A stretch of DNA of 64,000 bases, from contig NZ_CP013979.1 in NCBI RefSeq assembly GCF_001660485.1, positions 124,001 to 188,000 on the forward strand. The letters run 5' to 3'. The DNA is from Agromyces aureus. GTDB lineage: Bacteria > Actinomycetota > Actinomycetes > Actinomycetales > Microbacteriaceae. The notes under the pieces were generated by a model, which was not told where the DNA came from, ran no database searches, and was given only the letters and a program-made list of their open reading frames with translations. Every line of letters begins with the position of its first letter. The first letter of the stretch is position 1. This document shows positions 8,320 through 16,106 of the stretch, piece after piece. The position numbers and the translations under genes are program-made.

Positions 8320-9495
8320 ATGTACGGATCGGTGAAGGAACAGCTGCGGGCGGAGCTCGACGAGATCGACGCGGCCGGGCTCACGAAGCGCGAGCGGGGC
8401 ATCCTCGGGCCGCAGTCGTCCGAGGTGTCGGTCGCGGGCCAGGAGGTGCTGAACTTCTGCGCGAACAACTACCTCGGGCTCGCGAACGACCCGCGCATCG
8501 TCGCGGCCGCGCACCGTGGGCTCGACGAGTGGGGCTACGGCATGGCGAGCGTGCGCTTCATCTGCGGCACCCAGGAGCAGCACCTCGAGCTCGAGCGGCG
8601 CGTCTCGGAGTTCCTCGGCTACGACGACACGATCCTGTTCTCGTCGTGCTTCGACGCGAACGGCGGCGTCTTCGAGACCCTCTTCGGGCCCGACGACGCG
8701 ATCGTCTCCGACGAGCTCAACCACGCGTCGATCATCGACGGCATCCGGCTCTCGAAGGCCCGCCGGTACCGGTACCGGAATCGCGACCTGGCCGACCTCG
8801 AGGTGCAGCTCGCCGCGGCATCCGATGCCCGTCGTCGCGTGATCGTGACCGACGGCGTGTTCTCGATGGACGGGTACATCGCGCCCCTCGCCGAGATCTG
8901 CGACCTCGCCGACCGCTACGGCGCCCTGGTCTTCGTCGACGACTCGCACGCCGTCGGGTTCGTCGGCGCGAACGGCAGGGGGACTCCGGAGCTCTGCGGC
9001 GTCGAGGGGCGGGTCGACATCACGACCGGCACCTTCGGCAAGGCGCTCGGCGGGGCATCCGGCGGGTACGTGTCCGCGCGGCAGGAGATCGTCGACCTGC
9101 TCCGCCAACGTGCGCGGCCGTACCTGTTCTCGAACACGCTCGCGCCCGCGATCGTGGCCGGCACGTTGCAGGCGCTCGAGCTGCTCGAGTCGTCGGGGGA
9201 CCTGCGCGAACGGTTGAACGCGAACGCCGCGCTGTTCCGTTCACTGATGACGGACGCCGAGTTCGACCTGCTGCCCGGCGAGCACGCCATCGTGCCCGTG
9301 ATGTTCGGCGACGCCGTGGTCACCGGCCGCGTGGCCGAAGAACTGCAGAAGCGCGGCGTCTACGTCACGGCGTTCTCGTTCCCGGTGGTGCCGCGCGGGG
9401 CGGCGCGAATCCGCGTGCAGCTCTCTGCCGCGCACTCCGAAGACGAGATCCGCCGGTGCGTCGCCGCGTTCGTCGAGGCGCGCGCGGCCGTCTGA
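8320..9495 (+). CDS. kbl: 2-amino-3-ketobutyrate coenzyme A ligase (glycine C-acetyltransferase)
   Basis: A 391-residue PLP-dependent alpha-oxoamine synthase that cleaves 2-amino-3-oxobutyrate with CoA to glycine and acetyl-CoA. The pyridoxal lysine is in [10 protein letters not shown] (Lys241). Other family markers are NYLGLAN (50-56), the [12 protein letters not shown] segment (74-85), and DDSHAVGF (207-214). A good ribosome site, ACGGAGGTCC, precedes the ATG. With tdh it converts threonine to glycine and acetyl-CoA. Full length, with all expected motifs present. A GGATGCCGCG word follows directly after the stop (9501-9510). Confidence 0.94.
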   Translation: MYGSVKEQLRAELDEIDAAGLTKRERGILGPQSSEVSVAGQEVLNFCANNYLGLANDPRIVAAAHRGLDEWGYGMASVRFICGTQEQHLELERRVSEFLGYDDTILFSSCFDANGGVFETLFGPDDAIVSDELNHASIIDGIRLSKARRYRYRNRDLADLEVQLAAASDARRRVIVTDGVFSMDGYIAPLAEICDLADRYGALVFVDDSHAVGFVGANGRGTPELCGVEGRVDITTGTFGKALGGASGGYVSARQEIVDLLRQRARPYLFSNTLAPAIVAGTLQALELLESSGDLRERLNANAALFRSLMTDAEFDLLPGEHAIVPVMFGDAVVTGRVAEELQKRGVYVTAFSFPVVPRGAARIRVQLSAAHSEDEIRRCVAAFVEARAAV

Positions 9496-9546
9496 CGGGC
9501 GGATGCCGCGGGCGGGCGCCGGTGCGCAGGCGCGAGCCGCTGCGGA

Positions 9547-9604
9547 TGCAGGAGATTGGGACGCCTGTCCTGCTCACGGCGCGGATGGTGCCTGATCTCC
9601 TGCA
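9547..9604. terminator. Inverted repeat between convergent kbl and the SDR gene
   Basis: Arms TGCAGGAGAT (9547-9556) and ATCTCCTGCA (9595-9604) are perfectly complementary with a 38-base loop that has some further GC pairing. Lying between two convergent genes, it could act as a bidirectional terminator, but there is no U-run. The arm sequence is unlike the other hairpins of the window. Confidence 0.4.
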
Positions 9605-9623
9605 GCTTGGTGAGGTGCTCCGA

Positions 9624-10388
9624 TCAGCGCCCGCGCTCGCCGACGCGCATCGCGAGCGAGGCGGGCAGCAGGCGCGTGAGGCCGACGAGGGCGCGGTAGC
9701 GCAGCGACGGCACCGACACGGCCTTGCCGCGCGCCGCATCGCGCAGGCCCTCGGCGACGACCGAGCGGGCGTCGAGCCACATCCAGTCGGGCACGCCCTC
9801 CTTGCCCTTGGCGAGGCCCATGCGCGCGTGGAAGTCGGTGTGCGTGAAGCCCGGGCAGACCGCGGTCGTCGTGACGCCCTTCGGGCCGTACTGGTCGTTC
9901 GCCCAGCGGCTGAAGCTGATCAGCCAGCCCTTGCACGCGCCGTACGTGCCGCGGGGGATGAAGCCCGCCACCGACGCGACGTTGATGATGCGCCCGCGTC
10001 CGCGCGGCAGCATCTGCCCCAAGGCTGCGTGGCTCAGCCGCATCGGCGCCTCGACGTGCAGCGCGAGGTGCTTCACCTCGTCGTCGATGTCGTTGGCGGC
10101 GAAGTCGAGCGGCAGCCCGAATCCCGCGTTGTTGACGAGCAGGTCGATCGGGCGCTCTCGGTCGGCCACGCGCGCGACGACCTTCGCGAGGTGCCGGCGC
10201 TTCAGCAGGTCGGCCGGCAGCACCTCGACGTCGATGCCGTACTTCGCGACGAGTCGCTCGGCGACCCGCTCGAGGGCGTCCCGGTCGCGGGCGACGAGCA
10301 CGAGGTCGGCTCCGGTCATGGCGATCTGGCGGGCGAACTCGGCCCCGAGGCCCGAGCTCGCACCCGTGATGAGTGCGGTCTTCGGCAT
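9624..10388 (-). CDS. Short-chain dehydrogenase/reductase
   Basis: A 254-residue classical SDR. The cofactor motif TGASSGLGAEFA is at residues 8-19, NNAG follows at about residue 86, the catalytic Ser is in NVASVAG (about 136), and the YGACK active-site pair is around 150-154. The pattern with a short C-terminal basic tail (residues 220-254) resembles the DltE/YqjQ-like SDR subgroup, which acts on lipophilic or unknown carbonyl substrates. The ATG at 10388 is preceded 7 nt upstream by TAGGCT, so a leaderless mRNA is likely. The gene sits between kbl and the LacI gene but is transcribed away from the LacI operator. Confidence 0.85.
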   Translation of the reverse strand: MPKTALITGASSGLGAEFARQIAMTGADLVLVARDRDALERVAERLVAKYGIDVEVLPADLLKRRHLAKVVARVADRERPIDLLVNNAGFGLPLDFAANDIDDEVKHLALHVEAPMRLSHAALGQMLPRGRGRIINVASVAGFIPRGTYGACKGWLISFSRWANDQYGPKGVTTTAVCPGFTHTDFHARMGLAKGKEGVPDWMWLDARSVVAEGLRDAARGKAVSVPSLRYRALVGLTRLLPASLAMRVGERGR

Positions 10389-10395
10389 GCGGCCC

Positions 10396-10401
10396 AGCCT
10401 A
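10396..10401 (-). promoter_or_regulatory. -10 box TAGGCT of the leaderless SDR gene
   Basis: TAGGCT on the minus strand is 7 nt before the ATG at 10388; it is the centre of the palindrome AGCCTAGGCT. Confidence 0.5.
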
Positions 10402-10541
10402 GGCTGCGCGGCCGCGCCGCATCCGCCTCGCGGAGCTCGTCGGAGGACCGGATGCGCGCCGGAGTGCACGTGGGGAACGGGTGAGGGGCCTCACCCGCGC
10501 AACGGGTCCTCCGACGGGTGGGGGCTGCCGCGGCATCCGTT

Positions 10542-10557
10542 CTCGAATCGATTCGAG
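10542..10557. promoter_or_regulatory. LacI-type operator in the promoter of the LacI-family gene
   Basis: CTCGAATCGATTCGAG is a perfect 16-bp palindrome that overlaps the expected -35 position of the TATGAT box at 10568-10573. The inner 14 bases are identical to the palindrome upstream of tdh (7093-7106). This placement supports autorepression by the downstream regulator. Confidence 0.7.
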
Positions 10558-10567
10558 GTGGATGACC

Positions 10568-10573
10568 TATGAT
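10568..10573 (+). promoter_or_regulatory. -10 box TATGAT of the LacI-family gene
   Basis: Near-consensus TATGAT located 11 bases after the operator; the implied transcript would begin near 10580 and leave a leader of about 40 bases with AGAGG before the ATG. Confidence 0.5.
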
Positions 10574-10619
10574 CGGGCGTACCGGCGCCCCGCCGACCGC
10601 CACCAGAGGATGCCCGAGC

Positions 10620-11723
10620 ATGTCCGAGTCCGCCCGACCGACCCTGTCCGACGTCGCCGCGCGTGCCGGCGTCTCGGCCTCGACGGCCTCGCTCGCGTTC
10701 AGCGGATCCGGCCCGGTGTCGGATGCCACGAAGGGGCGCGTGCTCGCGGCCGCCACCGAGCTCGGCTACGCGGGCCCCGACCCTCGCGCCCGGTCGCTGC
10801 GCAGGGGTCGCTCCGGCATCGTCGGCGTCGTGCTCGAGCAGCGCGTGCGCACGGCGTTCCTCGACCCCGTGAAGATCCAGATGCTCGACGGCATCACCGA
10901 GGGCATCGCGCCGCTCGGCGCCGGGCTGCTGCTGCTCACCGACGTGGGCGCGATCGACCTGCCCGTCGTCGACACGACGGGCGGGGTCGTCGCCGCTCCC
11001 GCGCTCAGCGTCGAGAACGCCCCGGTCGACGCCGTCGTGCTCATCGGCTGCAGTCCTCGTCTCGGCCAGACCGTCGCGGCCCTCCGCCGTCGTGGCATCC
11101 CGACCGTCGCCATCGAGGGTGCGGCCGGCTCCGACATCCCCGAGATCTCGATCGACAACCGTGACGCCACCCGACGCGGTGCCCAGCACCTGCGCGACCT
11201 CGGACACGCGGATGCCGCGATCGTCACGCTGCCCCTCGACCCCGCCCGCACGCGCGGCCCGCTCACCGCGGCGCTCGAGGCGGGCAGCACCTCCGACACC
11301 GCGAGCGAACGCCTGCGCGGGGCACGTGAGGTGTTCCCCGATGCGACCGGACGGTCGGCCGCGGCGAGCTCGATCGAAGAGGGCCTCGAGGCCGGACGGG
11401 TGCTGCTCGCCGACCCCGCCACCCGGCCCACCGCGATCATCGCGCAGAGCGACCTGCTCGCCGCGGGCGTGCTCCAAGCCGCCGAGGAGCTCGGCGTCGC
11501 CGTGCCCGCCGAGGTGAGTGTGCTCGGGTTCGACGGTATCCGCGTCGACGGGCTCCAGCACGACCTCACGACCCTTGTGCAACCGTCGGTGGCGAAGGGG
11601 CGTGCGGCCGGCGAGGCCGTCGTGCGCATGCTCGCCGACGACGGCGGTGAGCCGCCCGCCTCGCGCTGCTTCACGAGCGTGCTGCACGTCGGCGACACCA
11701 CGGCGCCGCCCCGCGCGCGCTGA
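10620..11723 (+). CDS. LacI-family transcriptional regulator, candidate repressor of tdh-kbl
   Basis: A 367-residue regulator. The N-terminal HTH is TLSDVAARAGVSASTASLAF (residues 9-28) followed by the hinge helix GRVLAAATELGY, as in LacI/PurR. The rest is a periplasmic-binding-protein-like sensor domain with SVLGFDGI near the C-terminus. The recognition-helix residues VSASTAS differ from the sugar-type YVS pattern. I chose ATG 10620 rather than 10569 because the domain starts right there and AGAGG precedes it. The operator at 10542-10557 and its copy at 7093-7106 suggest it represses itself and the threonine operon (or the MFS gene). The effector is unknown. A 21-bp tandem duplication spans its stop codon. 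Confidence 0.88.
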   Translation: MSESARPTLSDVAARAGVSASTASLAFSGSGPVSDATKGRVLAAATELGYAGPDPRARSLRRGRSGIVGVVLEQRVRTAFLDPVKIQMLDGITEGIAPLGAGLLLLTDVGAIDLPVVDTTGGVVAAPALSVENAPVDAVVLIGCSPRLGQTVAALRRRGIPTVAIEGAAGSDIPEISIDNRDATRRGAQHLRDLGHADAAIVTLPLDPARTRGPLTAALEAGSTSDTASERLRGAREVFPDATGRSAAASSIEEGLEAGRVLLADPATRPTAIIAQSDLLAAGVLQAAEELGVAVPAEVSVLGFDGIRVDGLQHDLTTLVQPSVAKGRAAGEAVVRMLADDGGEPPASRCFTSVLHVGDTTAPPRAR

Positions 11724-11752
11724 CCGCCGCGCCGCGCGCGCTGACCGCCGCG
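11711..11752 (+). repeat. 21-bp perfect tandem duplication at the LacI-gene stop codon
   Basis: Two identical 21-base units (11711-11731 and 11732-11752), each containing GCGCGCTGACCGCCGCG. The TGA of the first unit is the stop codon and the second unit is non-coding, so this is a recent slippage-type duplication. Confidence 0.8.
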
Positions 11753-11815
11753 TGCCGACCCGCGCACCCTGACGCGGCGCACACGATCCGACCCCACGGA
11801 CGGCGGACCGCTGCC

Positions 11816-11821
11816 TAGGCT
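11816..11821 (+). promoter_or_regulatory. -10 box TAGGCT upstream of the M20 gene
   Basis: TAGGCT lies 7 nt before the ATG at 11829. It supports that ATG as the original start of the M20 gene even though the frame shifts 15 bases later. Confidence 0.45.
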
Positions 11822-11828
11822 GGTCGGC

Positions 11829-13044
11829 ATGGCCATCGACCTCCGTCTACCGCGACCTCCACCAGAACCCCGAGCTCTCCTTCCAGGAGCACCGCACCGC
11901 CGGCATCGTCGCCGAGGCGCTCACCGGTCTCGGCCTCGAGGTGACCACCGGCATCGGGCGCACCGGGGTCGTTGGCGTGCTCGCCAACGGCGACGGCCCG
12001 ACGGTGCTGCTCCGCGCCGACATGGACGGGCTGCCGGTGCTCGAGGCGACGGGCCTGCCGTACGCCAGCACCGCCAGGGCGACCGATCACGAGGGCCACG
12101 AGGTGCCGGTGATGCACGCGTGCGGCCACGACGTGCACGTGACCTGCCTGCTCGGTGCGGCCGAGCGTCTCGTCGCCGACCGTGGCTCGTGGTCGGGCAC
12201 GCTCGTCGCACTCTTCCAGCCCGCCGAGGAGTGGGGCGGCGGCGCAGAGGAGATGGTCGCCGACGGCCTCTACGAGCGGGTTCCGCGGCCCGACGTGGTG
12301 CTCGGCCAGCACGTCGCACCGTTCCCGGCCGGGTTCATCGGGCTCCACGCGGGCGCGGCGATGGCGGGTGCCGACTCGCTCAACGTGCGCATCCACGGCA
12401 CCGGCGGGCACGGCTCGCGCCCCGAGACCACGGTCGACCCCGTCTACCTGGCCGCCTCGACGACGGTCCGCCTGCAGGGCATCGTCGCGCGGGAGGTGGC
12501 GCCGACGGATGCCGCGGTCGTCACGGTCGGCCAACTGCACGCCGGCAGCAAGAACAACATCATCCCGGCCGAGGCGACGCTCGGGCTGAGCGTTCGCACC
12601 TTCGACGAGGCCGTGCGCACGAAGGTGCTCGGCGCGATCGAGCGGATCGTGCAGGCCGAGGCCGTCGCCGCAGGGGCGCCGACGCCGCCCGAGATCTCGT
12701 ACGACGAGCGCTTCCCGGTGACGGTGAACGAGCCCGCCGCCACGGCGCGCACGGCGACCGCCCTGCGCGCCGCGATCGGCGAGCAGCGCGTCATCGATCC
12801 CGGCATCGTGTCGGGCAGCGAAGACGTCGGAGTGCTCGCAACGGAGGCCGACGCTCCGCTCGTCTACTGGTTCCTCGGCGGCGCGGACCCCGCGCTGTTC
12901 GGCGACGCCCTGAAGACCGGACGCATGCCCGAGGACATCCCGTCGAACCACTCGCCCCACTTCGCGCCGCTCATCGAGCCCACCCTCGAGGTCGGCGTCA
13001 CCGCCTTGGTCACCGCCGCCCGCGAATGGCTCGACGCGCGCTGA
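11829..13044 (+). pseudogene. M20-family amidohydrolase (hippurate/N-acyl-amino-acid hydrolase type) with an N-terminal frameshift
   Basis: From 11845 to 13044 the frame encodes a complete M20D amidohydrolase beginning VYRDLHQNPELSFQEHRTAG and including MHACGHDVHV (metal-binding Cys/His), the dimerisation insert GTGGHGSRPETTVDP, and VSGSEDVG. These enzymes hydrolyse N-acyl amino acids or acyl conjugates. No ATG, GTG or TTG lies in this frame before GTG 11941, which would delete about 32 conserved residues. The natural start, ATG 11829 (MAIDL), is in the -1 frame and has a -10 box at leaderless distance. One extra or two missing bases near 11841-11845 therefore disrupts the gene. A sequencing error is the main alternative; with the frame repaired the product is about 404 residues, normal for the family. 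Confidence 0.8.
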
Positions 13045-13065
13045 CCCCATCCGTGCGCTCGCAGA

Positions 13066-13127
13066 GGAATCCCGTTCGCGCGCCCGAATCCCCTCCGACG
13101 TGGATTCCCGCGCGCGAACGGGATTCC
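13066..13127. terminator. Large inverted repeat between convergent M20 and MATE genes
   Basis: Arms of 18 perfect base pairs (13066-13083 and 13110-13127, containing GGAATCCCGTTCGCGCG and its complement) enclose a 26-base loop with a further 6-bp stem (GAATCC 13086-13091 with GGATTC 13102-13107). It is located between two convergent stop codons, fitting a bidirectional terminator or a REP-type extragenic palindrome. Confidence 0.6.
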
Positions 13128-13152
13128 AGCGTGGGCGTCTGCGGGTTCGCGG

Positions 13153-14517
13153 TCAGGCTGGCGCGCCCGTGACCATCCACGCAGCGCCGCGGGCACGCAG
13201 CGACAGCGTTACCGCACGGGCGGCGAGGTAGCCGATGGCGAACGCCGCGGTGACCAGCGCGAGCGCCGTCGCACTGGGCAGGCCCGCGGCATCCGCCCCC
13301 CACACGGTGCCGAGCGCGAGCGGCACGAACACCGCGAGGTTCACGAGGCCGGTCCAGGCGAGGTAGCGGGCGTCGCCCGCGCCGATCAGCACGCCGTCGA
13401 GCACGAACACGAGCCCGCCGAGCGGCGCCGAGAGGCCGAGCACCACGAGCGAGGGCGGCAGCAGCGCCGCGACCTCGGCCGACGAGGTGAAGAGGGCCGG
13501 CAGCACCCACGCGGTCGCGATGACGAGCGCGCCGAGCACGACGCCCGAGAGCACGCCCCACTGCACGCACCGGCGCAGCACCGCCCGCACCTGTTCGACG
13601 TCGCCCTCGCCGAGCCCCTTGCCGATGAGCGCCTGCGCCGCGATCGCGAGGGCGTCGAGCGCGAACCCGAGCGTGAAGTAGATCGTGATGGCCACCTGGT
13701 AGGCGGCGAGCTCGTCGGGCCCGAGCGAGGTCGCCGCCCAGGTCGCGAGCAGCAGCGCCGCGCGCAGGCTCAGCGTGCGCAGGAACAGCCAGCCGCCCGA
13801 GGTCGCGCCGCGCAGCACGCCCGCGTGGTGCGGCCACGGGCTCGCCCCGACCCGCATCGTGTGCCGTGCGATCACCACGACGTAGACGAGCACCATGCCC
13901 CACTGCGCGATGACCGTGCCGACCGCCGAGCCCGCGATGCCCCAGCCGAGGCCGTAGATGAAGGCGAAGTTCAGGGCGATGTTCGCCGCGAAGCCGATGC
14001 CCGCGACCCAGAGCGGCGTCGTCGTGTCCTGCAGGCCGCGCAAGAGACCTGTGGCCGCGAACACGAGCAGCATCGCCGGCAGGCCGAGCATCGAGATCGA
14101 CAGGTACGCGGATGCCGCGGCGGACACCTCTGGTGACGCGCCGAACACGCCGACGAGCCACGGGGTCGCGAACCACCCGACGACCGCGAGCACGGCGCCG
14201 AGCCCGGCCGCCAGCCACAGGCCGTCGACGCCCGCGGAGACCGCCGCCCGCTCGTCGCCCGCGCCGAGCCGCCGCGCGACCATCGGGGTCGTCGCGTAGG
14301 CGAGGAACACCATGAGCCCGATGATCGTCTGCAGCACGGCGCTCGCGATGCCGAGACCGGCCAGGGGCGTCGCGCCCAGGTGCCCGATCATCGCCGTGTC
14401 GGCGAGCAGGAACAGCGGCTCGGCGATGAGTGCGCCGAGCGCGGGCACGGCGAGCCGGAGGATGTCGCGGTCGACCGTGCGGAGCGTCGAGGCTGGGGGA
14501 GTCGTTTCAGGGTCCAT
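13153..14517 (-). CDS. MATE-family efflux transporter (DinF type)
   Basis: A 454-residue protein with about 12 membrane segments. The N-terminal lobe motif LADTAMIGHLG (around residues 40-50) and the second-lobe FVLDGVLIGAGD are the paired MATE signatures. The sequence is nearest to the DinF branch, cation-coupled exporters of toxic or oxidising compounds. The start ATG at 14517 follows TAGGCT at 11-nt spacing (minus strand). It is convergent with the broken amidohydrolase and probably monocistronic. Substrate unknown. Confidence 0.87.
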   Translation of the reverse strand: MDPETTPPASTLRTVDRDILRLAVPALGALIAEPLFLLADTAMIGHLGATPLAGLGIASAVLQTIIGLMVFLAYATTPMVARRLGAGDERAAVSAGVDGLWLAAGLGAVLAVVGWFATPWLVGVFGASPEVSAAASAYLSISMLGLPAMLLVFAATGLLRGLQDTTTPLWVAGIGFAANIALNFAFIYGLGWGIAGSAVGTVIAQWGMVLVYVVVIARHTMRVGASPWPHHAGVLRGATSGGWLFLRTLSLRAALLLATWAATSLGPDELAAYQVAITIYFTLGFALDALAIAAQALIGKGLGEGDVEQVRAVLRRCVQWGVLSGVVLGALVIATAWVLPALFTSSAEVAALLPPSLVVLGLSAPLGGLVFVLDGVLIGAGDARYLAWTGLVNLAVFVPLALGTVWGADAAGLPSATALALVTAAFAIGYLAARAVTLSLRARGAAWMVTGAPA

Positions 14518-14560
14518 GTGCGGACTCGAGCCTATGCCGGGCGGCCGACGCGGCATCCGT

Positions 14561-14935
14561 TCATCGGATGTCGACGATCTCCTTGCCGAGCGGTGCGAGC
14601 GAGACCGGAATGAGCTTGAAGTCGGCGATGCCGAGCGGGATGCCGATGATCGTGACGCAGAGCAGCACGCCCGACACGAGGTGGGCGATCGCCAGCCAGA
14701 TGCCGGCGAGCAGGAACCAGATCACGTTGCCGATGAACGACCATGCGCCGCTCGTGGGCTTGGCGACGACCGTTCGGCCGAACGGCCACAGCGCGTACAG
14801 GCCGATGCGGAACGACGCGATGCCCCACGGGATCGTGACGATGAGGATGCACATGATCACGCCGGCGGCCAGGTAGCCCAGGAACAGCCAGAAGCCCGAG
14901 AGCACGAGCCAGATGATGTTGAGCACGGTCGACAT
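14561..14935 (-). CDS. YccF-domain inner membrane protein
   Basis: A 124-residue membrane protein consisting of two YccF repeats, each with a hydrophobic helix followed by TIPWGIASFRIG or IIGIPLGIADFKLI. About four membrane passes are expected. The function of the family is unknown. The start is ATG 14935; an in-frame TTG 12 bases upstream (14947) is possible. No Shine-Dalgarno is visible, and a palindrome (14938-14952) lies directly against the start codon. Confidence 0.82.
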   Translation of the reverse strand: MSTVLNIIWLVLSGFWLFLGYLAAGVIMCILIVTIPWGIASFRIGLYALWPFGRTVVAKPTSGAWSFIGNVIWFLLAGIWLAIAHLVSGVLLCVTIIGIPLGIADFKLIPVSLAPLGKEIVDIR

Positions 14936-14937
14936 GG

Positions 14938-14952
14938 GCTGATTCAATCAGC
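14938..14952. promoter_or_regulatory. Palindrome abutting the yccF-like start codon
   Basis: GCTGATT-C-AATCAGC is a perfect 7-bp inverted repeat with a 1-base centre located 3-17 bases before the ATG at 14935. It could be an operator or a structure at the ribosome site. Confidence 0.35.
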
Positions 14953-15015
14953 ACGGGCGGCGGCCACGCCATGGACCGAGGTCGCGGATGCCGCGGGCCG
15001 GCCCTCCGCGATCGC

Positions 15016-16098
15016 TCAGGCGCGGGGGGCGGGCGACGCCGGAGGGGCGTCGCCCTCGTCGGCCGCCTGCTCGAACGCGCGCTCCCACTGCTGCAGCTCG
15101 GAGCGCTTGCCCATCAGCCCGTCGAGCGAGACCTGGAAGTGCAGGCCGCGCCTGGCGTTGACCTGCTTGATGTTCTGCACGAGCTCCTCGGACACGGCCG
15201 AGACGGCGTTGCGCACCTCGCGGACGCGCTCGTCGGGGTCGTCCCAGAGCTGGGGGTGGGTGAGGATGTCGAGCAGGTAGTCGCGGTCGAGCGCTCCCGT
15301 GAGCCGGCGCAGCGTGGCGTCGAGCTCGATCGCCGCGAGACCCCGCTGGTCGGCCCCGCTGCGCTGGTCGAGCCGGGTGAACAGCTCCTCGACGTTGGTC
15401 GCGATGCCCGAGATGTCGGTCGCGGTCTGCGCGGCCACCTGGTTGCCGGCCGCGCCGACCTGCGCGTACGCGATGCTCAGCGAGCGCAGGGTCGCGACGT
15501 GGCGCCGGATCGCATCCGGCAGTCGGGTGTCGCGAGCGCCGAGCGCCCCACGCCGCCGCGAACGGATCACGCCGAACACGGCGGCCGCGCCGGCGGCGAG
15601 TACCGCGATCGTGATTGCGAGTGGGAGCACAATGCCGCCGGCACCGCCGGCCGTCCCTCCGGATGCCGCCGGCTCGGCCTCCTGGACGTTCTGCACCGTC
15701 GTGGTGAGGGTCTGGTCGAGGCTGCCGCCCGACTGAGCCTCGTTCGCGATCTGCATCGCCTCGCCGGTGTCGAGCACACGTGAACCGGCTGACAGGTCGT
15801 CGCCGACGGCCACGATGATGGTGTCGTAGGTCGTCGCCTCGGCAAGCTGCGAGACGATCTCGGATCCGGATGCCTCCAGCGCCGCGTTCTCCGAGAACAC
15901 CGCGATGCCGATCGATGAGTCGCCGACCTGCGCCGTCAGCTGGCTCTGCAGCGCCGACGCGTCGGCGACCTCGGGCGACACGTAGACCGATCCGCTCTGC
16001 AGCGCGTCGGTGGCGTCGTCGATGTAGCCGCCGCCGTCGGTGAAGACCATGGCGACCGGCAGAGCGGCGAGGTCGGCTTGGGCGGTGAGGTGCGGCAT
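15016..16098 (-). CDS. Membrane protein with TPM-like N-terminal domain
   Basis: A 360-residue protein. Residues about 10-130 read like a TPM-type domain (FTDGGGYIDDATDAL, then SIGIAVFSENAALEAS and DTIIVAVGDDL). After a Ser/Gly-rich spacer comes one membrane helix (GIVLPLAITIAVLAAGAAAVFGV, split here by family convention near residue 165-187). The C-terminal 165 residues are helical and charged with coiled-coil character (ELFTRLDQRSGADQRG, VSEELVQNIKQVNARRG). There is no obvious signal peptide at the chosen start (ATG 16098), so the true N-terminus could differ. It starts 9 bases after the stop of the upstream VWA lipoprotein, so the two form an operon and probably one complex. Function not known. 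Confidence 0.7.
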   Translation of the reverse strand: MPHLTAQADLAALPVAMVFTDGGGYIDDATDALQSGSVYVSPEVADASALQSQLTAQVGDSSIGIAVFSENAALEASGSEIVSQLAEATTYDTIIVAVGDDLSAGSRVLDTGEAMQIANEAQSGGSLDQTLTTTVQNVQEAEPAASGGTAGGAGGIVLPLAITIAVLAAGAAAVFGVIRSRRRGALGARDTRLPDAIRRHVATLRSLSIAYAQVGAAGNQVAAQTATDISGIATNVEELFTRLDQRSGADQRGLAAIELDATLRRLTGALDRDYLLDILTHPQLWDDPDERVREVRNAVSAVSEELVQNIKQVNARRGLHFQVSLDGLMGKRSELQQWERAFEQAADEGDAPPASPAPRA

Positions 16099-16106
16099 CC
16101 GGCGCC

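Noticed and set aside
11941..13044. Intact amidohydrolase starting at GTG 11941
   Set aside because: This start removes conserved N-terminal residues (VYRDLHQNPELSF block) that are plainly encoded just upstream in the same frame.
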